From positions 62,001-126,000 of the forward strand of contig JAJTJC010000033.1 in assembly GCA_021295155.1 (NCBI GenBank): 64,000 nucleotides of DNA, given 5' to 3'. Position numbers and translations under genes: made by a program. Of this stretch, positions 23,478-31,404 are shown piece after piece (position 1 is the first letter of the stretch; the number at the start of each line of letters is the position of its first letter). The notes beneath the pieces were generated by a model. The model was not told where the DNA came from, made no database searches, and saw only the letters and a program-made list of their open reading frames with translations. Source of the DNA: Flavobacteriaceae bacterium D16. Lineage in GTDB: Bacteria; Bacteroidota; Bacteroidia; Flavobacteriales; Flavobacteriaceae.

Positions 23478-24845
23478 ATGCAGGTAGATGTGCAGTTCCT
23501 GGGTGCGGCCGGGACGGTAACCGGGTCCAAGTTCTATCTGGATACCCCGGAACTCAAATTAATGGTAGACTGTGGCATGTTCCAGGGAATAAAAGCCTTG
23601 CGTGAACTGAATTGGCATCCCCTACCTATTAATGTTCAGGGTATTGACCTAGTCTTGCTAACCCACGGTCACCTTGACCATACCGGTTATCTGCCACGTC
23701 TGGTCAGGGAGGGATTCAAGGGAGAAATTATAGGTACTCCGGCCACGCTGGCTATCACAGAGGTCATCCTTCGTGATAGTGCCAGAATACACGAAGAAGA
23801 AGCAGAAAAAGCGAACAAGGAAGGGTATAGCCGACATAAACCTGCACTGCCTTTTTATACATCGGAGGAAGCGGAGCGTACCTTAAAGCTTTTCCGCTCC
23901 GTTGAGGAAGACCAGTGGGTAACAGCATCAGATCATATTAAATTTCGATTCAGGTACAATGGCCATATCATTGGTTCTACTTATATCGAATTGAGTATAA
24001 ACGACAGGATCCTTGTATTTTCTGGAGACCTTGGCAGGTATCAGGACCTGCTGCTTGATCCACCCAAACAACCAGAATGGGCCGACTATCTTTTTGTGGA
24101 AAGTACTTATGGAACTAGTCTGCACCCCGATGAAGAAGTGGAGCAACAATTTAGTAAACTGATCCAGGAAGTTATCCATACTAGAGGCAATTTATTGATT
24201 CCCTCTTTTGCTGTAGAACGTTTGCAGACGTTGATCTATATGCTGTGGCGACTATACAGGCAAAATCGCATCCCCAATATCCCCATTGTGGTGGATAGTC
24301 CAATGGGACAAAACGTGTTGGAAATTTTTGAACGCTTTCCCAAAAGCCACAAATTGCCTATGGAGGAGTATCATGCTATGTGTAGCCATGTGAATCTGGT
24401 CAGTTCGTATAGGGAAACCTGGGAAATTATCGACGATCCAAGACCCAAGATTGTCATAGCGGGAAGTGGCATGGTTACAGGCGGAAGGATACTTACTTAT
24501 CTCAAACAACTGGTTTCTTTGCCGGAAACACAGGTTTTACTTGTGGGGTATCAGGCTGAAGGCACGCGGGGCCGAAGGCTTTTAGAGGGAGAGCCGGAAA
24601 TTAAGATCTTCGGTAAATACCGTAAGGTAAATGCCAAGATCCATCATATGCAGAGTTTGTCTGCACATGCAGACCAGGCAGACCTCTTGAAGTGGTTGGG
24701 CAGTATAAAAAATATACCTGAAGACCTATTCCTTATCCATGGAGAGCCAGATGCTTTGGAAGGATTCCAACTGAAGATCCTGGAAGCCCTGGGTTGGCAG
24801 GCAAAAATTCCCAAGCTCAATGAAGCCTTTACGCTTTGGGTTTAA
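23478..24845 (+). CDS. MBL-fold beta-CASP RNA-metabolising hydrolase
   Basis: The start at 23478 (MQVDVQFLGAAGTVTGSKFY) is preceded by AAAGGGGA at good SD distance. An ATG at 23451 overlapping the previous gene is the alternative. The 455-residue protein carries LTHGHLDHTG (HxHxDH zinc motif), a second ligand region (GHIIGSTYIEL, FSGDLG), and beta-CASP motifs GSGMVTGGR and SLSAHADQADLL. This is the bacterial YSH1/CPSF-73-like family that cuts or trims RNA. It ends the usp-unknown-ATP-cone operon, so it probably takes part in RNA turnover under the same stress. Confidence 0.9.
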   Translation: MQVDVQFLGAAGTVTGSKFYLDTPELKLMVDCGMFQGIKALRELNWHPLPINVQGIDLVLLTHGHLDHTGYLPRLVREGFKGEIIGTPATLAITEVILRDSARIHEEEAEKANKEGYSRHKPALPFYTSEEAERTLKLFRSVEEDQWVTASDHIKFRFRYNGHIIGSTYIELSINDRILVFSGDLGRYQDLLLDPPKQPEWADYLFVESTYGTSLHPDEEVEQQFSKLIQEVIHTRGNLLIPSFAVERLQTLIYMLWRLYRQNRIPNIPIVVDSPMGQNVLEIFERFPKSHKLPMEEYHAMCSHVNLVSSYRETWEIIDDPRPKIVIAGSGMVTGGRILTYLKQLVSLPETQVLLVGYQAEGTRGRRLLEGEPEIKIFGKYRKVNAKIHHMQSLSAHADQADLLKWLGSIKNIPEDLFLIHGEPDALEGFQLKILEALGWQAKIPKLNEAFTLWV

Positions 24846-24853
24846 AATGAGGC

Positions 24854-24895
24854 TGATCAAAATCATTGTAATACTAGTACTGGAAAGGTATTTTG
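24854..24895 (+). promoter_or_regulatory. Class II operator-promoter of the first paralogous helical gene
   Basis: Strict palindrome TGATCAAAATCA (24854-24865), 8 bp after the beta-CASP stop, is centred 32 bp before GTATTTTG (24888-24895). An in-frame TTG inside the box is thereby excluded as a start codon. Confidence 0.72.
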
Positions 24896-24913
24896 TGGCC
24901 AAACCCTTACGCT

Positions 24914-25339
24914 ATGAGCCATAATACCAAAACAAAAAAGGAAACTACAAGTACTCAGGAGTTCCATACAGCCACTAAAAATTGGATTTCAAGCCTGGAG
25001 TTTATTGATGATGAATTGCGATTTATTGAAAATCTACTATGTTCCTACGTTTTCGAACCAGACACCCCAAATTTATTTGAACGCCTTCAGGACTACAAAG
25101 AGCGCCTGGTAGATATCCAGCTCCGAAAAAAGGATTTGGCCAAATGGCTCCTTGATCACGAGAATGAATTGAGTGGTTTGCTCGAATCCCTGCAGGACAA
25201 AGAAGATGATAGTTATTCGCAAGGGCATAGGGAATTGCAAGTAGAGTTTTTGCTTTTCCACGAGGATTTTCAGCAACTTAAATCGGAGATATTCAATTAT
25301 GCTGGCGGAATACTCAGAAAACGGAGACCGGAGTGCTGA
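24914..25339 (+). CDS. Helical protein of unknown function, paralog of 25419
   Basis: The ATG at 24914 (MSHNTKTKKETTSTQEF) is the first start after the promoter, giving 141 residues. Nearly all of it is charged amphipathic helix, likely coiled coil, without signal peptide. The segment HTATKNWISSLEFIDDELRF aligns with HKATLSWISELKFVRDEQLF of the next gene, and both share a C-terminal L...F..LK motif, so the two arose by tandem duplication. No family was recognised. Each copy has its own regulon operator. Confidence 0.75.
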   Translation: MSHNTKTKKETTSTQEFHTATKNWISSLEFIDDELRFIENLLCSYVFEPDTPNLFERLQDYKERLVDIQLRKKDLAKWLLDHENELSGLLESLQDKEDDSYSQGHRELQVEFLLFHEDFQQLKSEIFNYAGGILRKRRPEC

Positions 25340-25378
25340 TAATTATCATTTTAAAGGGTATGAAATCACCCTAACTTG
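25337..25378 (+). promoter_or_regulatory. Class II operator-promoter of the second paralogous helical gene
   Basis: Strict and fully self-complementary TGATAATTATCA (25337-25348) begins with the TGA stop of the preceding gene and is centred 32 bp before CTAACTTG (25371-25378). Confidence 0.7.
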
Positions 25379-25418
25379 TAATAAGGCTTAATATAATGAC
25401 TGTTTAAACAGGAATAAT

Positions 25419-25853
25419 ATGGAAACAACACCTCGTTACATCGAATGGATCAGTCCGGAAGAGATGCATAAGGCTACTCTTTCCTGGATTTCTGAACTGA
25501 AATTTGTAAGGGACGAACAGCTGTTTCTGAACAGTTTGGTAAAGTCCTATACCTCTCAGCTTATTGAAAAGAATATTTATGATAAGAGTAAAGAGCTTGT
25601 AGGAGCTATTCTGGATGCTGAGAATGAACTTAAAGGCTTGCTTAAGAAAGTGCAGGTGCACGAAAACCAATTGGAAATCATGATAGATGATGTAGATCAA
25701 CCCAAGATGGAAAAAGCCTATCGGGATACGCATTTAGAGCTGGTGAATCGCATGGATACCTATCTGGAAGGCTATCGTTACCTTAAGAAACAGCTATTTG
25801 ACTTACTTGGCAAAATCATTAAGAATGAAAAACAAAAACGACTCCTTAATTAG
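25419..25853 (+). CDS. Helical protein of unknown function, paralog of 24914
   Basis: 144 residues, almost wholly helical and charged (about 20-140), with the segment HKATLSWISELKFVRDEQLF shared with the preceding gene. There is no signal peptide, membrane segment or catalytic motif. It is followed 6 bp later by a lipoprotein gene, with which it is probably co-transcribed up to the terminator at 26553. A structural or scaffolding role is conceivable, but nothing in the sequence shows it. Confidence 0.75.
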   Translation: METTPRYIEWISPEEMHKATLSWISELKFVRDEQLFLNSLVKSYTSQLIEKNIYDKSKELVGAILDAENELKGLLKKVQVHENQLEIMIDDVDQPKMEKAYRDTHLELVNRMDTYLEGYRYLKKQLFDLLGKIIKNEKQKRLLN

Positions 25854-25859
25854 GCAATC

Positions 25860-26519
25860 ATGAAAAAAGTGCTATTGTTTTTTGCGATATTTCTACTAGG
25901 ATGCTCTTCGGTACAGATTGTCAGCAACTGGAAGAATCCTGATATTGTCATTTTTGATGCGTATAAGGTTCTGGTTGTTGGAATGACCCCGAATGAGGAG
26001 GGTAGGGAACTGTTTGAAACTAAATTGGTCCGGGAGTTTAAACGGAGTGGGGTAGAGGCAATGCGCAGTATCGATTTATTTGATGTGGCATTTACCAATA
26101 CGCCAAGAACAGAAGCTGAACTCGATGCCGTAGAGGAACAACTCCTTGCTAAGGACTTTGACGCCATCTTATTTACCAAGATCCTGGGTTCCGAAAACCG
26201 ACAGTCATTCCGGCAGCGTATGTCTGAAACAGATAGATATTACGAACGTTTTCGGGATGATTACCTTTCCCATCAGGATATCTATTACAATAAGGATTAT
26301 TATGAAGAATTCCCTGTGTACCATGCAGAGACTTCACTCTATTGCATTTGTGTGGGTAAGGAACGCAGCCTGATCTGGAGAAGCGCCATAGATGTAACGG
26401 ATCCCCAAAATATCAGGAGAACCGTAGATGATTATGTGGAACTGGTAGTTGTGGCCATGACGGAACAGGACCTGATCTTCCATAAAGAAGAAGATAATGC
26501 CCCACCAACAAGTCGCTGA
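25860..26519 (+). CDS. Lipoprotein of unknown function, related to the one at 37604
   Basis: The 219-residue product starts with a lipoprotein signal (FAIFLLGCSSVQIVSNWKNP). A nucleotide-binding-like alternation follows (YKVLVVGMTPNEEGRELFE, then FDAILFTKILG). The same layout, CGATMKHTWSKEG then FEKILVIGASRNLASRTTFE and YDGVIVASLLD, is seen in the lipoprotein at 37604-38251, so the two belong to one family (DUF4136-like in flavour). It is the last gene of the stress island. The function is unknown. Confidence 0.75.
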   Translation: MKKVLLFFAIFLLGCSSVQIVSNWKNPDIVIFDAYKVLVVGMTPNEEGRELFETKLVREFKRSGVEAMRSIDLFDVAFTNTPRTEAELDAVEEQLLAKDFDAILFTKILGSENRQSFRQRMSETDRYYERFRDDYLSHQDIYYNKDYYEEFPVYHAETSLYCICVGKERSLIWRSAIDVTDPQNIRRTVDDYVELVVVAMTEQDLIFHKEEDNAPPTSR

Positions 26520-26552
26520 TCGTTATCAGCCAGCGAGATGTTCCTCCTTATT

Positions 26553-26583
26553 AGCCTCCACTATCTTTGTGGAGGCTTTTTTA
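26553..26583 (+). terminator. Rho-independent terminator ending the stress island
   Basis: AGCCTCCAC pairs with GTGGAGGCT across a 7-base loop and is followed by six T. Confidence 0.85.
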
Positions 26584-26631
26584 ATAAGGTATGCAATAAG
26601 GAGAAACAGCATTGTAGGTAAGTTCGTGTTA

Positions 26632-27339
26632 TCAGTTCTTGAGGTAGTTTTGCAGTTCTGCAATCTTTTCAGGGGAATTAAATTTTCCACCGTAAAAGGA
26701 AGTTACGGTAGCAGAACTATCATCCTGTACACCTCTTGAGGAAACACAGAGGTGTTTTGCGTCTATTATTACGGCAACGTCTTCTGTATTCAGTAATTGC
26801 TGCAATTCTACGGCAATTTGATTGGTAAGGCGCTCCTGCACCTGTGGACGCCTGGCGTAATATTGTACCATGCGGTTCAGCTTGGATAGACCAATTACCT
26901 TTCCGGAAGAAATGTAGGCTACATGTGCTTTGCCGATGATAGGCACAAAATGGTGTTCACAATTGGAGTAAAATGTGATGTCCTTTTCCACAAGCATTTG
27001 ATTGTACTTATACTTATTGTCGAAAAGGGCTACTTTGGGTTTATTTTTTGGATCCAGCCCTGAGAATATCTCATCGATATACATTTTTGCCACGCGCTGA
27101 GGTGTCCCCTTCAGGGAATCATCATTAAGGTCAAGGCCCAGCACATCCATAATTTGTGCAAATAATAAGGCGATGTTCTCTTTCTTTTTTTCATCACTCA
27201 TGGCAAATGCATCTTTCTTCATTGGGGTTTCCAAACCACCTGTAAAGAAATGATCATCTCCCATGTCTTCATGGTTGTGGCCGTTCAACAAGGTCTTAGA
27301 GTCTATTAAGGTATCCCACATGGAATTGTCTTCTTTCAT
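26632..27339 (-). CDS. folE: GTP cyclohydrolase I
   Basis: FolE converts GTP to dihydroneopterin triphosphate, the first step to folate and tetrahydrobiopterin. The zinc ligands are visible in SNCEHHFVPI (Cys and His) and KHLCVSSRG (Cys), and GRVTL-type signatures are replaced by the usual QERLTNQIA region. An ATG at 27339 gives 235 residues and another at 27321 gives 229. The upstream TTG overlaps a promoter-like TCAATTTG. The N-terminal 50 residues are variable, as in other flavobacterial FolE. Confidence 0.95.
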   Translation of the reverse strand: MKEDNSMWDTLIDSKTLLNGHNHEDMGDDHFFTGGLETPMKKDAFAMSDEKKKENIALLFAQIMDVLGLDLNDDSLKGTPQRVAKMYIDEIFSGLDPKNKPKVALFDNKYKYNQMLVEKDITFYSNCEHHFVPIIGKAHVAYISSGKVIGLSKLNRMVQYYARRPQVQERLTNQIAVELQQLLNTEDVAVIIDAKHLCVSSRGVQDDSSATVTSFYGGKFNSPEKIAELQNYLKN

Positions 27340-27360
27340 TGTAAGTTGTTTCAAATTGAC

Positions 27361-27706
27361 ATTAACTTTTACTGATCGCTAAATGCAACAGAGATAAAAG
27401 TAAGAAAATGTTTAAATAAAAATGTTAAAGTTTAAACAAAAATATATATTATCAAATGCAATATATTTTATGCTTTTTCTTATGCCTATCTAGTGAAAGG
27501 TGTGTTGTAAATCGTAAATATTTATTAATGTTTAATATTAATATTAAATAATTAAACAAAATAATTATCTTTACACAAGGAGTTTCTGTTACGCCCAATC
27601 CCCTAATGGGAAGAAATTGCTATGAAATAAAGGTCAGACTTAAATTTAGTAGTTAGGTTATATCAAATCTGATTTTTATTGGGACAACGGAAGCTCCTTA
27701 TTTATT
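27361..27706. other. AT-rich intergenic region between folE and the DUF2237 gene
   Basis: About 345 bases without a gene. It has very high A+T around 27400-27570, including runs such as TATTAATGTTTAATATTAAT. A TATCTTTA element near 27566 could promote the rightward gene. No regulon palindrome was found. Confidence 0.5.
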
Positions 27707-28090
27707 ATGGAGCTAAACGTCCTCGGAACAAAACTCATCCCCTGTTGTATGGATCCCGTTACGGGATATTTCCGGGATGGCCTATGTCGAACCATGGCTA
27801 TGGACACCGGTACGCATGTAGTATGTGCTTTGGTGTCCGAAGAATTTCTGACATATACTAAAAGTAAGGGTAACGACCTTAGTACGCCAATTCCGCAATG
27901 GCAGTTTCCAGGACTCAAACCAGGAGATAAATGGTGTTTGTGCATCAGTCGCTGGTTAGAAGCTGTTGATGCAGGTGTGGCGCCTTCTATCATATTAGAA
28001 GCTACCCATAAGAAAGCGTTGGAATACGTATCACTGCAAATGCTCAAGCGTTACGAATATATTGCTGATCCGCCTGCGCTCAATATTTAA
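27707..28090 (+). CDS. DUF2237 family protein
   Basis: A 127-residue cytoplasmic protein. LNVLGTKLIPCCMDPVTGYF and GDKWCLCISRWLEA are characteristic of DUF2237, a small conserved bacterial family of unknown function with several Cys residues. The start ATG is followed directly by the family N-terminus, so the length is complete. It precedes the frameshifted membrane protein by 10 bp. Confidence 0.85.
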   Translation: MELNVLGTKLIPCCMDPVTGYFRDGLCRTMAMDTGTHVVCALVSEEFLTYTKSKGNDLSTPIPQWQFPGLKPGDKWCLCISRWLEAVDAGVAPSIILEATHKKALEYVSLQMLKRYEYIADPPALNI

Positions 28091-28100
28091 AAATACCGGT

Positions 28101-29011
28101 ATGCTTATCAATTACCTTTATCGGAAACTGCTATCTGAAAAAACGAAAAGGAAAAGCGAGCGGATAATTATTACGATAGCCATCATTAGTTTCTTGTTGC
28201 ATTTGTTGCTTATCGGCTTCAAGGAATTGAACTTATTTGATATTTGGCCTAATGCTGAACTTCTAAAAAGTCCTATAGCACCCATTATACACCTTTTTCC
28301 TTTATTCTCCTATATGAGGTGTATTTACTGGTGTATTATCTACCCAAATCCATATCGCAGTATATAAGCAAGCAGTACGAGATTATTACCCTTGTAGTGA
28401 TCAGGAGGATTTTTAAGGATTTGGCCAAATTGAACCTGGTTTCTGACTGGTTTGAGAACAGCTACGATTTGCAGCTGACCTTTGATATTATTACTACCAT
28501 TGTTCTCTTTGGCTTGATACTAATATTTAGTCGGCTAAACGAGCGCAGATCTGGTAAAACCAGTGTTGCGGAAAGGAGTAATGCGCTGACTAATTTTATT
28601 AACAGGAAGCGGACATTGGCCGTGCTTCTCGTTCCTGTATTTCTCGTCCTGGCGGTTTATAGTTTCGGAGATTGGATTTATTCTTCATTAGTACTGCATG
28701 CTGAAGGCGTAGATAGTTTTGGGGACATTAACGATATTTTTTTCAATGAGTTTTTTACGGTGTTGATCCTTGCCGATGTGCTGTTGCTTCTTTTTTCATT
28801 CTTCCATACAGACCAATTCAACAAGGTAATCCGTAATTCGGGATTTATTATTTCCACTATTCTTATCCGTATTTCTTTCAGTGTAGAGGGGCTGATCAAC
28901 AACATACTGATCATCACTGCCGTAATATTTGGTGTGCTAATTCTGGCCCTACACAATGGTTATGAAAAAAACCGGACAAAAGAAATCCCCTCAAAAGCAG
29001 ATGCTACATAA
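28101..29011 (+). pseudogene. Multispanning membrane protein split by a one-base frameshift
   Basis: Two overlapping reading frames form one protein. The first (from 28101, MLINYLYRKLLSEKTKRKSE) reads through NAELLKSPIAPI and then degenerates to a stop at 28367. The second, in the +1 frame, supplies YTPFSFILLYEVYLLVYYLP and continues to 29011. Adding one T near 28285 (ATTA to ATTTA) joins them without loss, giving about 303 residues with several helices. Either the gene is newly inactivated or the base is a sequencing error. A GTG at 28319 is unlikely to be a real start. The family is not recognised, although the helix layout is channel- or transporter-like. Confidence 0.8.
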
Positions 29012-29041
29012 ATAGGGAATTCACTTGGAACAAATAATCGA

Positions 29042-30538
29042 CTAATCCTGCTGTACGGCCATCGGTTCTGCTTTGCCCATATGTTTGTTGTAGAATTTCC
29101 AGGCTTCCCTGGCCACGTTGCGTCCCAGTTCAAGGCCAACCACATTATCAGCTTGTATATGATAACCTCCCAGTACCCTGGAAATACCTGCCATATCCGC
29201 GGTTTCTGTAAAAGTTGGGAACTTGATTGTCACCGTATCTCCCAGATGTTCCGGCTCGGTCAGGGCTCCTGCAACCAGTTCTACCTCCTCCCCAAATTCA
29301 TCGCTTCCCGTCCAGAGTTTTAGCGCCTCTCCACAGGCACCACTTACACAACTATGGCCGGATACGTAACTTGGGAAAGGCGGACAAAGGAAGGTTTCAG
29401 GGGAATAGGGCCGCCATTGCGTACCATCCATTTCCATCATGCCTTTTCCTTCCCCTCCCCAGGCCTTGATCACCTGGTCCTGATAATATTCATGCACCAG
29501 CGCATACGGCCGGGCGTAATCATAAAACATTTTCGAATCCCAGGAAGCAATAAACGCATCCATGGCTACTACCTGATTAAAAAAGTACATTTTTACATCC
29601 TCATCCAGGGTGTGGTTATCCCTTCGGGAAACGTCCTGGGCAAACTTCAGCCAGTGGCCAGCCTGTTGCACGGATTGGGGCCCGTCTCGCATAAATTCAA
29701 CCAGGGCTTTTTCATAATCAGTGAGATTGGCCTGCATATCGATTACCTCCTGTACTTCCTCTTTCAGTTGTTCTGACCCTACCATAGGAGGTGGCCCTGG
29801 CCGGAATTGATCGGCAGATTTCAAGGAAATAGGGGTCACCTTATCCCAGAACGGAGTTAGGCATCCTGGAGCAAATGTACCGCCTTTTCCATCTGAAAAA
29901 TACTTGGGTTGCCAGCGGTTTATGTCCACATTCTCGTCAGCTGAGTTTACCGGCTCATAACCGGTATAATTGAAATAGGGCTCTCCGTTGGAACCTTCTT
30001 CTTCGCCATATTGATTGGATCCGTCTCCTTTGCGGGCTTCAATGACTGCCAGGGCTGCCAGGTTACCTATGCCCGCTGGGGTAGAAGGGTCCAGGGATTT
30101 GTTTTCCGGGTCCAGACCCAGCTCCCGCATAAAGTCGGCAAAGAGTTCCTTATCCGAATAGTAATATTCACTCATGGCGCGGTAGGCTGCATAACTGATA
30201 GCAATCTCCTTGTTTTTTAAGTTGTGTTCCTGTTCAGGCCTTCTGGCAACATCTTCAAGGTACACTGGAATGGCTGAGCTGTCGTATCGTGACCAGGCAT
30301 CAAAAATGGTAATAAAGATGAGGCCCAGATATCGGGAAGTAACCGTTGGTCTGGGTTGGAATCGCTCTGTGTCATTGGCCGTAGCCGTAAGGGCCATTTT
30401 TCCCCATTGGTAGGCCAGGTTGTCTACCCCTCTGGGTTCTTTGGATATTGTAGTGTTTTCTTCGGTGTTTTGATCTTGTTTTTGTTTGCAACCCAATATT
30501 AGGGAAAGGGTAAGCAAAAGCACAAAATAGTGTTTCAT
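29042..30538 (-). CDS. Vanadium-dependent haloperoxidase/PAP2-superfamily lipoprotein
   Basis: The start at 30538 (MKHYFVLLLTLSLILGCKQK) gives a lipoprotein signal and 498 residues. The vanadate/phosphate pocket is complete: KMFYDYARP (K-x6-RP), PSYVSGHS (the PSGH region, with insertion) and SRVLGGYHIQADN (SR-x5-H-x3-D). Such enzymes oxidise halides with hydrogen peroxide or hydrolyse phosphate esters, and activity cannot be told from sequence. It would be anchored in the outer membrane, facing the periplasm or the surface. It stands alone and converges with the frameshifted gene. Confidence 0.85.
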   Translation of the reverse strand: MKHYFVLLLTLSLILGCKQKQDQNTEENTTISKEPRGVDNLAYQWGKMALTATANDTERFQPRPTVTSRYLGLIFITIFDAWSRYDSSAIPVYLEDVARRPEQEHNLKNKEIAISYAAYRAMSEYYYSDKELFADFMRELGLDPENKSLDPSTPAGIGNLAALAVIEARKGDGSNQYGEEEGSNGEPYFNYTGYEPVNSADENVDINRWQPKYFSDGKGGTFAPGCLTPFWDKVTPISLKSADQFRPGPPPMVGSEQLKEEVQEVIDMQANLTDYEKALVEFMRDGPQSVQQAGHWLKFAQDVSRRDNHTLDEDVKMYFFNQVVAMDAFIASWDSKMFYDYARPYALVHEYYQDQVIKAWGGEGKGMMEMDGTQWRPYSPETFLCPPFPSYVSGHSCVSGACGEALKLWTGSDEFGEEVELVAGALTEPEHLGDTVTIKFPTFTETADMAGISRVLGGYHIQADNVVGLELGRNVAREAWKFYNKHMGKAEPMAVQQD

Positions 30539-30714
30539 TAAGAGCGATTTTAGCAAGAGTAAAATTAAGAATTAATTAACAAATAATCCCTTAAAAATAA
30601 GGCCTGGTACGGGATTTATGTCAAGCATTTTTTTCCAAACCACGTTTTTATTGCAGTACGCCACTTATAAAGGGGGTTTTACAACTTAAAATTATACTGA
30701 ACTGTTTACGCCCA

Positions 30715-30722
30715 TATATTTG
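30715..30722 (+). promoter_or_regulatory. -7 box of the beta-barrel gene at 30746
   Basis: TATATTTG is a full match to TAnnTTTG, 23 bases before the ATG. There is no regulon palindrome upstream. Confidence 0.65.
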
Positions 30723-30745
30723 GCACTCAAAACAAATCAAAACAT

Positions 30746-31243
30746 ATGAAAAAAGTAATTTTAATTGCAGCATTTTTTGTTGCAGGTTTGAGTCTTCAGG
30801 CTCAGGAAGGTGCCAGCGTTGGAATCAACTTGGGAATTCCAACTGGAGATGCCAGTGATATTTCAGGCTTTAGTATTGGAGTTGACTTTACCTATCTCTG
30901 GTCTGTATCGGATAAATTTGATGCAGGAGCTGCTGTAGGTTTTTCCAATGCCTTTGGGAAAGAAATTGACACAGGGCTGGGATCAGTAGAAATAGACGAT
31001 ATACAATTTCTACCAATAGCCGCAGCCGGTCGTGTTCACTTGTCTGAAGAGATTAGTGCTGGAGTTGATCTGGGATATGCTTTAGGTGTAAATGATGGAA
31101 ATGACGGCGGATTTTATTACCGCCCGATGGTTGGGTACTCTTTGAGCGAAAAACTTGGGCTGAACCTCTCTTATACTGGAATTAGCTTGGATGGTGATTT
31201 TAATTGGAACACCATAAATCTGGGACTGATGCTGGGCTTATAA
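30746..31243 (+). CDS. Small outer-membrane beta-barrel protein
   Basis: 165 residues with a cleavable signal (MKKVILIAAFFVAGLSLQAQ) and about eight alternating strands ending in an aromatic/hydrophobic terminus (NTINLGLMLGL), as in OmpX/OmpA-like barrels. There is no periplasmic domain. It is monocistronic, with a clear promoter and terminator, so it is probably well expressed. The function is unknown. Confidence 0.8.
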   Translation: MKKVILIAAFFVAGLSLQAQEGASVGINLGIPTGDASDISGFSIGVDFTYLWSVSDKFDAGAAVGFSNAFGKEIDTGLGSVEIDDIQFLPIAAAGRVHLSEEISAGVDLGYALGVNDGNDGGFYYRPMVGYSLSEKLGLNLSYTGISLDGDFNWNTINLGLMLGL

Positions 31244-31262
31244 GTATATAAAACTTTATGAA

Positions 31263-31300
31263 TAAAAAGCGAAGGAGAAATCCTTCGCTTTTTGCTTTTT
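31263..31300 (+). terminator. Rho-independent terminator
   Basis: AAAAGCGAAGGA pairs with TCCTTCGCTTTT around a short loop, with T-rich flanks on both strands, so it may act bidirectionally. Confidence 0.85.
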
Positions 31301-31404
31301 AAGAGGAATTTAACCATACAAAAGGTGCTGGATTTTTGTTTCCGCAGAAGCCAATGCCTCTAATTTGACTAACAGATTATTAATTAGTTGTGTTATGCTT
31401 TCAT

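Noticed and set aside
28319-29011. Second half of the split membrane protein as an independent gene from a GTG
   Set aside because: The hydrophobic segment continues upstream of the GTG in the same frame, and a one-base change joins it to the preceding frame, so it is the 3' part of a broken gene.
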